From Streptomyces sp. NBC_00691 (GTDB taxonomy: Bacteria > Actinomycetota > Actinomycetes > Streptomycetales > Streptomycetaceae), in assembly GCF_036226665.1 (NCBI RefSeq), contig NZ_CP109007.1, positions 1,116,001 through 1,180,000 of the forward strand: a DNA stretch of 64,000 nt, given 5' to 3'. Made by a program: the position numbers and the translations under genes. A model generated the notes under the pieces. That model was not told the origin of the DNA, made no database searches, and was given only the letters and a program-made list of their open reading frames with translations. This document shows, one piece after another, positions 54,365 to 62,431 of this stretch (positions are counted from its first letter, which is position 1; the number at the start of each line of letters is the position of its first letter).

Positions 54365-55654
54365 CTACTCGGCCGAGGCCGTCAGGTCGCCTCGGCGGGG
54401 AGCCGCGAAGCGGTCCAGGGCCGCGCGGTTCATGCCGGTGAGCGCGTCGACCTCGGCGGTGTCGAGGGCTCCGCAGTCGATGCCGCGCAGCAGGTAGGAG
54501 CTGAGGGCCTTGGCGGTCGCCGGCTCGTCCATCACGTCGCCGCCCGCGTGGTTGGCGTACGCGGAGAGGCGCTTGGCGGCGGCCTCGAAGCCCTCGCGGT
54601 AGAAGGCGAAGACGGCGGCGTACCGGGTGGGGATGTGGCCCGGGTGCATGTCCCAGCCCTGGTAGTACGCGCGGGCGAGCGCACGGCGGGTGAGGCCGTA
54701 GTGGAGGCGCCAGGCCTCGTGGACGTGCTCGGTGGAGCCGACCGGGAGGACGTTGGTCGAGCCGTCGGAGACCCGTACGCCCGTGCCCGCGGCGGCGACC
54801 TGCATGATCGCCTTGGCGTGGTCGGCGGCCGGGTGGTCGCTGGCCTGGTAGGCGGCGGAGACGCCGAGGCAGGCGCTGTAGTCGAAGGTGCCGTAGTGCA
54901 GTCCGGTGGCGCGGCCCTCGGCGGCACCGATCATGCGGGCGACGGCGGCGGTGCCGTCGGTGGCGAGGATGGACTGGCTGGTCTCGATCTGGATCTCGAA
55001 GCCGAGACGGCCGGCGTCGAGCCCGTGGGCCTTCTCGAAGGCCTCCAGGAGGCGGACGAAGGCGGAGACCTGCTCGGGGTAGGTGACCTTGGGGAGGGTG
55101 AGGACGAGCCCGTCGGGCAGGCCGCCGTTCTCCAGGAGGCCGGTGAGGAAGACGTCGGTGGTGCGGATGCCCCGGTCGCGTACCGCGGACTCCATGCACT
55201 TCATCCGGACGCCCATGTACGGGGCGGCGGTCCCGTCGGCGTACGCCCGCGTGATCAGCCGGGCGGCGCGGGCGGCGTCCTGGTCCTCGTCCGCGCCCGC
55301 GTAACCGTCCTCGAAGTCGACCCGGAGGTCCTCGATCGGCTCGCGCTCCAGCTTCGCGCGCACGCGGCCGTAGACATCCTCGGCGAGGTCGTCCGAGAGG
55401 CCGAGCACGGCGGCGAAGGACGCGGCGTCGGGGGCGTGCTCGTCGAGGGCGGCGAGGGCCTGGTCGCCCCAGGAGCGGATGGTGCCGGCCTCGAAGACGT
55501 TGCCGGGGACGTAGACGGTGTGGACGGGCTGGCGGGTGCCGGGGTCTCCCGGGTAGCGGCGGTCCAGCTCGGCGTCCACCGCTGCGAGGGAGGCGCTGAT
55601 GCCCTCGCTGACCGCGCCCGCGAGGCTCGTCGACACCTTCTCCTGCTGACCCAT
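54365..55654 (-). CDS. DUF6986/citrate-lyase-beta-like aldolase family protein
   Basis: A 429-residue protein of the HpcH/HpaI aldolase superfamily. Typical TIM-barrel segments: HTVYVPGNVFEA, DLRVDFEDGYAG (the acidic metal-binding strand), YMGVRMKCMES, LVLTLPKVTYPEQV, GFEIQIETSQSIL (active-site Glu) and GLHYGTFDYSACLG. The C-terminal region after residue 300 is longer than in citrate lyase beta. These enzymes cleave or form C-C bonds of acyl-CoA or keto-acid substrates; the reaction of this branch is not known to me. ATG 55654 has AGGAGG seven bases upstream. A single gene downstream of the etf terminator. Confidence 0.82.
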   Translation of the reverse strand: MGQQEKVSTSLAGAVSEGISASLAAVDAELDRRYPGDPGTRQPVHTVYVPGNVFEAGTIRSWGDQALAALDEHAPDAASFAAVLGLSDDLAEDVYGRVRAKLEREPIEDLRVDFEDGYAGADEDQDAARAARLITRAYADGTAAPYMGVRMKCMESAVRDRGIRTTDVFLTGLLENGGLPDGLVLTLPKVTYPEQVSAFVRLLEAFEKAHGLDAGRLGFEIQIETSQSILATDGTAAVARMIGAAEGRATGLHYGTFDYSACLGVSAAYQASDHPAADHAKAIMQVAAAGTGVRVSDGSTNVLPVGSTEHVHEAWRLHYGLTRRALARAYYQGWDMHPGHIPTRYAAVFAFYREGFEAAAKRLSAYANHAGGDVMDEPATAKALSSYLLRGIDCGALDTAEVDALTGMNRAALDRFAAPRRGDLTASAE

Positions 55655-55750
55655 CCCACATCCTCCTATTTTCCGCTTCACGGAATCAACAATCCGTATG
55701 GCGAAGTTAGTAGCCCCTCGGGACCTGAGTCAATGGTTGTCCGAAACGAC

Positions 55751-55787
55751 CGGGGGCCGCGCGGTGATCATCACCACGCGGCCCCCG
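55751..55787 (-). terminator. Terminator of the etfB-etfA operon
   Basis: Long hairpin starting CGGGGGCCGCG and closing CGCGGCCCCCG, about 17 paired positions with one mismatch and a minimal loop, 38 bases beyond the etfA stop on the minus strand. Confidence 0.8.
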
Positions 55788-55825
55788 GGCCGTACAGAAG
55801 CGCAGGTCACGCCTGCACCGCGAGA

Positions 55826-56800
55826 TCAGCCCTTGCGGGACTTGACCTCTTCGGTCAGCTGCGGGACGACATCGAAGAGATCGCCCACGACGCCGTAGTC
55901 GACCAGGTCGAAGATCGGCGCCTCGGCGTCCTTGTTGATCGCGACGATCGTCTTCGAGGTCTGCATGCCCGCGCGGTGCTGGATCGCGCCGGAGATGCCG
56001 GAGGCGATGTACAGCTGCGGCGAGACCGACTTGCCGGTCTGGCCCACCTGGTTGGAGTGCGGGTACCAGCCGGCGTCGACGGCGGCACGCGAGGCGCCGA
56101 CGGCGGCACCGAGCGAGTCGGCGAGCGCCTCGATGATGCCGAAGTTCTCGGCACCGTTGACGCCACGGCCACCGGAGACCACGATCGCGGCCTCGGTGAG
56201 CTCCGGGCGGCCGGTCGACTCGCGCGGGGTGCGGGCGGTCACCTTGGTGCCGGTGGCCAGCGCGCCGAAGGAGACCGCGAGGGCCTCGACGGCACCTGCG
56301 GCCGGGGCGGCCTCGACCGGGGCCGAGTTCGGCTTGACGGTGATGACCGGGGTGCCCTTGGAGACACGGGACTTGGTGGTGAAGGAGGCCGCGAACGCGG
56401 ACTGCGTCGCGACCGGGCCCTCGTCACCGGCCTCCAGGTCCACGGCGTCCGTGATGAGGCCGGAGCCGATGCGGACCGCGAGGCGGGCCGCGATCTCCTT
56501 GCCCTCGGCGGAGGACGGGACGAGCACGGCGGCCAGCGAGCCGGCGGCGGACACCGAATCGTGGGCGGCCTGGAGGGCGTCGACCTTCGGGACCACGAGG
56601 TACTCGGTGAACTCGGGGGCGTCGGCCGTGAGGACCTTCACCGCGCCGTGCTCGGCGAGGACGGCCGCGGTGTCGGCGGCGCCGTTGCCCAGCGCGACGG
56701 CGACCGGGTCGCCGATGCGGCGGGCGAGGGTCAGCAGCTCCAGGGTGGGCTTGCGGACGGCTCCGTCGACGTGGTCGACGTAGACGAGAATCTCAGCCAT
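55826..56800 (-). CDS. etfA: Electron transfer flavoprotein subunit alpha
   Basis: A 324-residue FAD-binding subunit. The N-terminal alpha/beta domain ([20 protein letters not shown]) precedes the C-terminal FAD domain, which shows [56 protein letters not shown] and [19 protein letters not shown], the standard signature. With EtfB it carries electrons from acyl-CoA dehydrogenases to the quinone pool. ATG 56800 has AGGAGATT 11 bases upstream and lies 54 bases after etfB in one operon. Confidence 0.97.
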   Translation of the reverse strand: MAEILVYVDHVDGAVRKPTLELLTLARRIGDPVAVALGNGAADTAAVLAEHGAVKVLTADAPEFTEYLVVPKVDALQAAHDSVSAAGSLAAVLVPSSAEGKEIAARLAVRIGSGLITDAVDLEAGDEGPVATQSAFAASFTTKSRVSKGTPVITVKPNSAPVEAAPAAGAVEALAVSFGALATGTKVTARTPRESTGRPELTEAAIVVSGGRGVNGAENFGIIEALADSLGAAVGASRAAVDAGWYPHSNQVGQTGKSVSPQLYIASGISGAIQHRAGMQTSKTIVAINKDAEAPIFDLVDYGVVGDLFDVVPQLTEEVKSRKG

Positions 56801-56854
56801 GGGACTTCAATCTCCTGCGAACGAAAGGGGCGGTCTGAGCGGCTCGCGCGAGCC

Positions 56855-57640
56855 TTAGATGAACTTCTGGCCCGCGAGGAACTCGGCGAGCTGCTTGCCG
56901 CCCTCGCCCTCGTCCTTGACGATCGTGCCGGCGGTGCGCGCCGGACGCTCGGCGGCGGAGTCGACCGCGGTCCAGGCGCCGGCGAGGCCGACCTCGTCCG
57001 CGTCGATGTCCAGGTCGTCCAGCTCCAGGGACTCCACAGGCTTCTTCTTGGCGGCCATGATGCCCTTGAAGGACGGGTAGCGCGCCTCGCCGGACTGGTC
57101 GGTCACGGAGACGACGGCCGGCAGGGAGGCCTCGAGCTGCTCCGAGGCGGTGTCGCCGTCACGGCGGCCCTTGACGACGCCGTCCTCGACGGAGACCTCG
57201 GAGAGCAGCGTGACCTGCGGGACGCCCAGACGCTCGGCGAGGATGGCCGGGAGGACACCCATGGTGCCGTCGGTGGAGGCCATACCGGCGATGACGATGT
57301 CGTAGCCGGTCTTCTCGATCGCCTTGGCGAGCACCAGCGAGGTGCCCATGACGTCGGTGCCGTGCAGGTCGTCGTCCTCGACGTGGACGGCCTTGTCGGC
57401 GCCCATGGAGAGCGCCTTGCGGAGCGCGTCCTTGGCGTCCTCGGGTCCGACCGTCAGCACGGTGACCTCGGCGTCGTCCGCCTCTTCGGCGATCTGCAGT
57501 GCCTGCTCGACGGCGTACTCGTCGAGCTCCGACAGCAGGCCGTCGACGTCGTCGCGGTCGACCGTCAGGTCGTCCGCGAACTTACGGTCTCCGGTCGCGT
57601 CGGGCACGTACTTCACACAGACAACGATCCTCAAGCTCAC
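56855..57640 (-). CDS. etfB: Electron transfer flavoprotein subunit beta
   Basis: A 261-residue subunit that binds AMP and forms the heterodimer with EtfA: IVVCVKYVPDATGDRKFADD, ELDEYAVEQALQIAEE, TVLTVGPEDAKDALRKALSMGADKAVHV, IAGMASTDGTMGVLPAILAERLG, and the recognition-loop region YPSFKGIMAAKKKPVE. GTG 57640 has GGAGAG upstream. It is the first gene of the operon. Its leader holds two operator-like boxes and a strong hairpin, consistent with control by fatty-acid status. Confidence 0.97.
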   Translation of the reverse strand: MSLRIVVCVKYVPDATGDRKFADDLTVDRDDVDGLLSELDEYAVEQALQIAEEADDAEVTVLTVGPEDAKDALRKALSMGADKAVHVEDDDLHGTDVMGTSLVLAKAIEKTGYDIVIAGMASTDGTMGVLPAILAERLGVPQVTLLSEVSVEDGVVKGRRDGDTASEQLEASLPAVVSVTDQSGEARYPSFKGIMAAKKKPVESLELDDLDIDADEVGLAGAWTAVDSAAERPARTAGTIVKDEGEGGKQLAEFLAGQKFI

Positions 57641-57716
57641 GCCGGCTCTCCTACTGCATCGTCATAACTGGGCTGCCTTGTTGCTCGCAGCATAGGCGCC
57701 TGAAGGGCGGGTTTCC

Positions 57717-57781
57717 GGTCGGGGCGCCGGACGCCCCGACCAAAATATTACTCGCCAGTACACCCAGTCCGTTACCAGTAA
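57717..57781 (-). promoter_or_regulatory. etfB leader: hairpin plus two operator-like boxes
   Basis: Two short inverted repeats, TACTCGCCAGTA (57749-57760) and TTACCAGTAA (57772-57781), 11 bases apart, share the half-site TACTGG/CCAGTA. Closer to etfB is a perfect 10-bp hairpin (GGTCGGGGCG, loop CCGGA, CGCCCCGACC; 57717-57741) in what would be the untranslated leader. Fatty-acid-responsive TetR regulators of actinobacteria use TTACTnnnnAGTAA-type sites, so such control is inferred. Confidence 0.5.
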
Positions 57782-57839
57782 GCAAGCGCTCAGCGATGTG
57801 ATCTGCCCAACGCGCGGAGAGCGGCGCGCACGGGAACTC

Positions 57840-58370
57840 TCAGTCGCGCAGCGCGTTGAAGCGGCCGTGGTGGTAGAGGAGCGGCCGGCCGGCCCCGTCC
57901 GGGTCCCCCGCGACGGCCTGCGCGATCACGATCCGGTGGTCCCCGGCGGGCACGCGGGCGACCACGCGGCAGACCAGCCAGGCGAGAACGCCGTCGAGGA
58001 CGGGCACGCCCTCGGGTCCCACGCTCCAGCGGGTCTCCTCGCCGAAGCGGTCGGCGCCGCTGCGGGCGAAGGTGGCGGCGAGGTCCTGCTGGTGCTCCCC
58101 GAGTATGTGGACGCCGATGTGCTCGGCCTCGGCCAGCACGGGCCAGCTGGAGGAGGAGGTCCCCACCCCGAAGGAGACGAGCGGGGGTTCGGCGGCGACG
58201 GAGTTGAGCGAGGTCGCGGTGAATCCGACGGGTCGCTCCCCGTGCGCGGTGACCACCGCGACACCGGCCGCGTGCCGGCGGAAGACGGAGCGGAGCAGAT
58301 CCGGGGATGCCTGGCGGGGTGCGCCGATGGTGGGAACGGTGCCGGGTCGGAGGTCGGGCGTGACCGTCAT
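57840..58370 (-). CDS. Flavin reductase-like FMN-binding protein
   Basis: A 176-residue split-barrel flavin reductase: LRSVFRRHAAGVAVVTAHGE, GFTATSLNSVAAEPPLVSFGV, SSSWPVLAEAEHIGVHILGE, and PLLYHHGRFNAL near the end, where the YYxGxY-type motif usually sits. Such proteins supply reduced FMN to two-component monooxygenases. ATG 58370 has AAGGA seven bases upstream; in-frame starts at 58397 and beyond are possible. No monooxygenase gene is adjacent. Confidence 0.88.
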   Translation of the reverse strand: MTVTPDLRPGTVPTIGAPRQASPDLLRSVFRRHAAGVAVVTAHGERPVGFTATSLNSVAAEPPLVSFGVGTSSSSWPVLAEAEHIGVHILGEHQQDLAATFARSGADRFGEETRWSVGPEGVPVLDGVLAWLVCRVVARVPAGDHRIVIAQAVAGDPDGAGRPLLYHHGRFNALRD

Positions 58371-58567
58371 GGAGTTGTCCTTCTGCGAGGGCGGCATGAG
58401 AGGGGTCCGGGGGTTGTCAGACACCCGGACAGCGCGCGCTCGCGTTGCGGGCCAGGTCCACATGGGTCCGGCCGTAGAGAAGGAGTTCTTGGGGCACCCC
58501 GTCAGAGTGGCGATCGTTGCCGCGTGCAGTCAAGTGCGTACCGGGATGTGGGAGAAGTGTCACCGCG

Positions 58568-58903
58568 TCAGACCGCCCGCCCCAGGGCGGCGATGACATC
58601 CGCCTTGCGGGGCTGTCCCGCGGCCCGCCGGACGACCCGCCCCGTCCGGTCGAGGACGAGGACGGTGGGGGTCCTGGCGATGCCGAGGGCGCGTACGAGA
58701 TCGAGCCTTTCCTCGGCGTCGATCTCCACGTGCCCGACGCCCGGCACCATCGCGGCGACCTCGGCGAGGGTGCGCCGGGTGGCCCGGCAGGGCTGACAGA
58801 ACGCGGTGGAGAACTGCACGAGGGTGGCGCGCTCCCCCAGTGCGACGCCGAGCGCCTCGGCTCCCAGCGTGTCGGTACCGGGTATCCCGGGTATCTCGGT
58901 CAC
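58568..58903 (-). CDS. Thioredoxin-fold protein
   Basis: A 111-residue thioredoxin-like protein with the redox motif FSTAFCQPCRATRR (CxxC), the cis-Pro in ARTPTVLVLDRTGRVV and the usual helix-strand order. The CQPC active site differs from CGPC of canonical thioredoxin, so its redox partner may be specialised. GTG 58903 has AAGGGA seven bases upstream and opens a Gly/Pro-rich lead (TEIPGIPGTDTLG). It is a single gene, downstream of a gap with no other gene. Confidence 0.87.
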   Translation of the reverse strand: MTEIPGIPGTDTLGAEALGVALGERATLVQFSTAFCQPCRATRRTLAEVAAMVPGVGHVEIDAEERLDLVRALGIARTPTVLVLDRTGRVVRRAAGQPRKADVIAALGRAV

Positions 58904-59128
58904 CCCTGTTTCCCTTCTCTCTCGGCCGTCCCACCTGGTGCAGCGTCGCACGGAAGGGTTCGATTCCCGCCACGACCACCGCGAGTGACGAGAATCTCCC
59001 TGTACGAAGCCGCCTGGACTGGTCACGGCGGCCCACATGGGGCACGATCTGCCCAAAGCCGAAAACCTACGGCTGCGTAACTTCGCCGGGAGAACCCTCC
59101 CCAGGCACAGAAGAAGGGTTCCTCTCCG

Positions 59129-59851
59129 ATGGCAGAACTCGTGTATCGGCCGGTCATCGGCGCCGCTCTGACCATGTTCAAGGCGCTCGACCTGAAGATC
59201 GACACGCAGGGTTCGGAGCACATCCCGCGCACGGGTGGCGCGGTGCTCGTCTCCAATCACATCAGCTATCTGGACTTCATCTTCACAGGCCTGGCCGCGC
59301 TCCCGCAGAAGCGTCTCGTGCGCTTCATGGCGAAGGACTCGGTCTTCCGGCACAAGGTCTCGGGGCCGCTGATGCGCGGCATGAAGCACATCCCGGTGGA
59401 CCGCTCGGCGGGCGAGCACGCCTACAAGCACGCGCTGGAGTCGCTGCGGGCCGGCGAGATCATCGGCGTCTTCCCCGAGGCGACCATCTCCCAGTCGTTC
59501 ACGCTCAAGGGCTTCAAGACGGGTGCGGCGCGGCTCGCCCAGGAGGCCGGGGTACCGCTGATCCCGATGGCTCTCTGGGGTACGCAGCGCGTCTGGACCA
59601 AGGGCCGTCCGCGCAACTTCAAGCGCAGCCACATCCCGGTGACGATCCGCGTCGGCGAGCCCCTGGAGGCCCCCGCCGACCAGTACGCGGGCGCGATCAC
59701 CCGCCGGCTGCGCGAGCGCGTCCAGGAACTCCTGGAGGCCGCGCAGCGCGCCTACCCGGTGCGCCCCAAGGACGCGAACGACACCTGGTGGGTGCCCGCG
59801 CACCTCGGGGGTACGGCTCCGACGCCCGCCCAGGTCAAGGACGCCGGCTGA
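59129..59851 (+). CDS. 1-acyl-sn-glycerol-3-phosphate acyltransferase (PlsC-like)
   Basis: A 240-residue acyltransferase. Block I is the catalytic HX4D in SNHISYLDF; block II is around RFMAKDSVFRHKVSG; block III is IGVFPEATIS, where the family has FPEGT; block IV is GVPLIPMALWG. It transfers the second acyl chain in phosphatidic acid synthesis; Streptomyces carry several homologues, so specificity is uncertain. The substitution of A for G in FPEAT is tolerated in many actinobacterial members. ATG 59129 has GAAGAAGGG about 12 bases upstream. Confidence 0.88.
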   Translation: MAELVYRPVIGAALTMFKALDLKIDTQGSEHIPRTGGAVLVSNHISYLDFIFTGLAALPQKRLVRFMAKDSVFRHKVSGPLMRGMKHIPVDRSAGEHAYKHALESLRAGEIIGVFPEATISQSFTLKGFKTGAARLAQEAGVPLIPMALWGTQRVWTKGRPRNFKRSHIPVTIRVGEPLEAPADQYAGAITRRLRERVQELLEAAQRAYPVRPKDANDTWWVPAHLGGTAPTPAQVKDAG

Positions 59852-59882
59852 CGGCGGGGCGCAGCCCGGCGACACCCCGCCG
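59852..59882. terminator. Hairpin between convergent genes
   Basis: CGGCGGGG (59852-59859) pairs with CCCCGCCG (59875-59882) around a 15-base loop, directly after the acyltransferase stop. A direct repeat of TCCGGGTCGCGGAC lies beyond, overlapping the end of the B3/B4 gene. Confidence 0.5.
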
Positions 59883-59937
59883 AATCGTCACTCCGGGTCG
59901 CGGACGGCCCCGTCCCGTCCGGGCCGCGGACGGCCCG

Positions 59938-60630
59938 TCATTCCGGGTCGCGGACCGTGATCCGGGCTCCCGGGCTGAGCTTCTCCAGCGACTCCGCCAG
60001 TTCGGTGCCCGCCGCGAGTAGCTCCTCCCGGGTCATCGGGGCGAGCGATTCGAGCAGGAAGAACGCGTCGACGGTGTCGTCGTCGATGCGGGTACGGGGG
60101 CCCTGGCGCCAGTTCCAGCGGCGACACGTCACGCCTTCCTCGTCGCACCAGACGACCTCCCCGGCCTCGGGGTGCTCCACCGTCTCCGCCCCGCCCGCCA
60201 TGGTGACGAAGGGCTCGTCACCGAGGGCCCGGACGAGGCGCATGGCGCCCCGGATCCTGCCCAGGTCCTCGCCGCCGACCGGGATGAGGTGGGCGACGCT
60301 CACCGCGTTGTAGGCGTCGACGAGCCTGTTGATACGGGGCAGGCCGCCGTCCGCGAGCGCCCGCCTGGCGAGCGCCTCCGCGGAGTTGCGGGTACGGGAG
60401 GGCTTGGCGCCGAACGCGGAGTAGGCGGCGCGCCAGGCGGCGATGTGCGGGTCCTGGTCCGGCGTCCGGCCGTCGAGCCGCTCGGCGAGCCGGCGCGCGG
60501 CGTCGTCGAGGAGGGCCGAACCGGCTTCGTCACTGGGCCCGTTGACCAGGCCGTGGGCCTCGATCACCAGGGCGGTGAAGCCGGGTACGAGGGTGCGCAC
60601 CTCGTCGGAGACGGTGAGCGTGAGGTTCAT
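59938..60630 (-). CDS. B3/B4 (phenylalanyl-tRNA synthetase beta-like) domain protein
   Basis: A 230-residue free-standing B3/B4 domain: VIEAHGLVNGPSDEAG, HIAAWRAAYSAFGAKPSRTRNSAEALARRAL, NRLVDAYNAVSVAHLIPVGGEDL, then a beta-barrel (EVVWCDEEGVTCRRWNWRQG) and FFLLESLAPMTREELLAAGTELAE. In the synthetase this domain edits mis-charged tRNA; free-standing copies are thought to act on tRNA or amino-acid substrates but are poorly characterised. ATG 60630 lies 26 bases after the transglutaminase-like gene, with which it appears co-transcribed. Confidence 0.88.
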   Translation of the reverse strand: MNLTLTVSDEVRTLVPGFTALVIEAHGLVNGPSDEAGSALLDDAARRLAERLDGRTPDQDPHIAAWRAAYSAFGAKPSRTRNSAEALARRALADGGLPRINRLVDAYNAVSVAHLIPVGGEDLGRIRGAMRLVRALGDEPFVTMAGGAETVEHPEAGEVVWCDEEGVTCRRWNWRQGPRTRIDDDTVDAFFLLESLAPMTREELLAAGTELAESLEKLSPGARITVRDPE

Positions 60631-60656
60631 GGTCCGCCGTTCGCTGATGTCCGGGG

Positions 60657-61265
60657 TCAGAGCTCCGTGGGGAGCGTCCGCCAGAGGGACGGCCGGTCGG
60701 GCGCGGCGCGCAGCGCGTCCAGAACAGCCGCAGGTGGTTCAGTGTAGAGCACTGGATAATCCACTTCATTGAACTCTGGGCGTACGGTCCAGGCCAGCCG
60801 CTCCTCTCCCAGGGAGAAGTGGGCGTCGACGCCGGGCTTGTTCCCGCGCACGTCCTGACGGGCCCAGGCATGCTCCCCGGGCAGCAGCACGGCCACGAGA
60901 CCATGGATCACCGGGTTCGAGCCGTCGTCGTCGGCGAGCCGCTGGTAACAGAGGGCGGCCGGGATGCCGTGCGCCCGCAGGAGTGCGGCGTACGCGATCG
61001 ACTTGGCGTAACAGATGCCGGTGCGCCGCTCCAGGACGTCGGAGGCGCGCCAGGTCACGCGCGGATCGTCGGCGTCGGCGGAGTGAGGGACGGTGTCGCG
61101 GACATGGCGGTAAGCCGCTTCGGCGTATGCGTATGCGCCGGGGTGTGCGTCGGCGAGGCGGCGCGCGACCGACCGGACCACCGGGTGGTCATGGTCGACG
61201 GCCTCGCTCGCGGCCAGATAGGCGGCGATGTCCGGGTTCTGCTGGATGAGTTCCCTGCGTTCCAT
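60657..61265 (-). CDS. Transglutaminase-like cysteine protease-fold protein
   Basis: A 202-residue soluble protein with a transglutaminase-like core: catalytic Cys in ERRTGICYAKSIAYAALLRA, His in NPVIHGLVAVLLPGEHAWARQD, and a following Asp (GVDAHFS). Related proteins act as peptidases or amide hydrolases. ATG 61265 has no ribosome site, but a promoter TTGACT-18 bases-TACGCT ends eight bases before it, suggesting a nearly leaderless message. The B3/B4 gene follows in the same transcript. Confidence 0.83.
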   Translation of the reverse strand: MERRELIQQNPDIAAYLAASEAVDHDHPVVRSVARRLADAHPGAYAYAEAAYRHVRDTVPHSADADDPRVTWRASDVLERRTGICYAKSIAYAALLRAHGIPAALCYQRLADDDGSNPVIHGLVAVLLPGEHAWARQDVRGNKPGVDAHFSLGEERLAWTVRPEFNEVDYPVLYTEPPAAVLDALRAAPDRPSLWRTLPTEL

Positions 61266-61282
61266 GCACGGGGAGCGTACGG

Positions 61283-61324
61283 ATACGGCCGGACGGAAGT
61301 CAATGACTTTCCGTCCGGCCGTAT
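61283..61324. terminator. 42-base palindrome: aldolase terminator overlapping the transglutaminase promoter
   Basis: Perfect 16-bp arms (ATACGGCCGGACGGAA and TTCCGTCCGGCCGTAT) with a ten-base centre whose GTCA/TGAC can extend the stem. It lies 28 bases after the aldolase stop (minus strand). The minus-strand -35 TTGACT (61303-61298) of the downstream gene lies in its centre. Confidence 0.8.
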
Positions 61325-61351
61325 ATTTATGCAGAGCCTGTGCGGCAAGGG

Positions 61352-62431
61352 CTAGCGGGCCAGCTCTTCCTTCAGGGCCTGGAGGAAGGCGTCCACGTCG
61401 TCCTCCGTGGTGTCGAACGCGCACATCCAGCGCACGTCGCCGGCCGACTCGTCCCAGAAGTAGAAGCGGAACCGCTCCTGGAGCCGCCGGGTGACCTCCT
61501 GCGGGAGCCGGGCGAAGACCGCGTTGGCCTGCACCGGGTAGAGGATCTCCACCCCGTCCAGCTCGCGCACGCCGGCCGCGAGGCGCTGGGCCATCGCGTT
61601 GGAGTGGCGGGCGTTGCGCAGCCACAGGTCCTTCGCGAGGAGGGCCTCCAGCTGCACCGACACGAAGCGCATCTTCGACGCGAGCTGCATGGACAGCTTG
61701 CGCAGGTGCTTCATGTGGCTGACGGCGTCGGGGTTGAGGACGACGATCGCCTCGCCGAAGAGCATGCCGTTCTTCGTGCCGCCGTACGAGATGACGTCGA
61801 CGCCCACGGCGTTGGTGAACGCGCGCATCGGTACGTCGAGCGAGGCCGCGGCGTTCGCTATCCGGGCCCCGTCGAGGTGCACCTTCATGCCCTTGGCGTG
61901 GGAGTGCTCGACGATCGCGCGGATCTCGTCCACCGTGTAGACGGTGCCCAGCTCGGTGTTCTGGGTGATCGAGACGACCTGCGGCATCGCCCGGTGTTCG
62001 TCCTCCCAGCCCCAGGCCTGCCGGTCGATGAGCTCGGGGGTGAGCTTGCCGTCCGGGGTGGGCACGGTGAGCAGCTTGAGGCCGCCCATGCGCTCCGGCG
62101 CTCCGCCCTCGTCCACGTTGATGTGCGCGGACTCGGCGCAGATGACGGCGCCCCAGCGGTCGGTGAGCGCCTGGAGGGCGGTCACGTTCGCCCCGGTCCC
62201 GTTGAACACCGGGAAGGCCTCGGCCGTGGGGCCGAAGTGGCTGTGCATGATCCGCTGGAGGTGGTCGGTGTACTGGTCCTCCCCGTAGGCGACCTGGTGG
62301 CCGTCGTTGGCGAGGGCGAGGGCCGCGAGGATCTCGGGGTGGGCGCCGGCGTAGTTGTCGCTGGCGAAGCCCCGGACCGACGGGTCGTGGTGACGACGTG
62401 CGTCGGTCCTGGGGCCGAGGGCCGCGGTCAC
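61352..62431 (-). CDS. Threonine aldolase-family PLP enzyme (beta-eliminating lyase)
   Basis: A 359-residue fold-type I PLP enzyme. FASDNYAGAHPEILAAL opens the domain, FNGTGANVTAL binds the cofactor phosphate, HLDGARIANA has the Asp that pairs with the pyridine N (D187), and SYGGTKNGM carries the Schiff-base Lys (K220). The layout fits low-specificity L-threonine aldolases, which split threonine to glycine and acetaldehyde. GTG 62431 gives a four-base GTGA overlap with the SDR stop and is preferred to GTG 62449. It is the last gene of the DUF6421-SDR-aldolase operon. Confidence 0.9.
   Translation of the reverse strand: MTAALGPRTDARRHHDPSVRGFASDNYAGAHPEILAALALANDGHQVAYGEDQYTDHLQRIMHSHFGPTAEAFPVFNGTGANVTALQALTDRWGAVICAESAHINVDEGGAPERMGGLKLLTVPTPDGKLTPELIDRQAWGWEDEHRAMPQVVSITQNTELGTVYTVDEIRAIVEHSHAKGMKVHLDGARIANAAASLDVPMRAFTNAVGVDVISYGGTKNGMLFGEAIVVLNPDAVSHMKHLRKLSMQLASKMRFVSVQLEALLAKDLWLRNARHSNAMAQRLAAGVRELDGVEILYPVQANAVFARLPQEVTRRLQERFRFYFWDESAGDVRWMCAFDTTEDDVDAFLQALKEELAR

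Noticed and set aside
58949..58985. tRNA 3' half: GGGTTCGATTCCCGC followed by ACGACCACC
   Set aside because: The T-arm-like phrase has only a three-pair stem, no matching acceptor 5' strand (GGTCGTG) or cloverleaf is found within 90 bases upstream, and neighbouring bases do not fold as D or anticodon arms. At most a chance match or a fragment of a tRNA.
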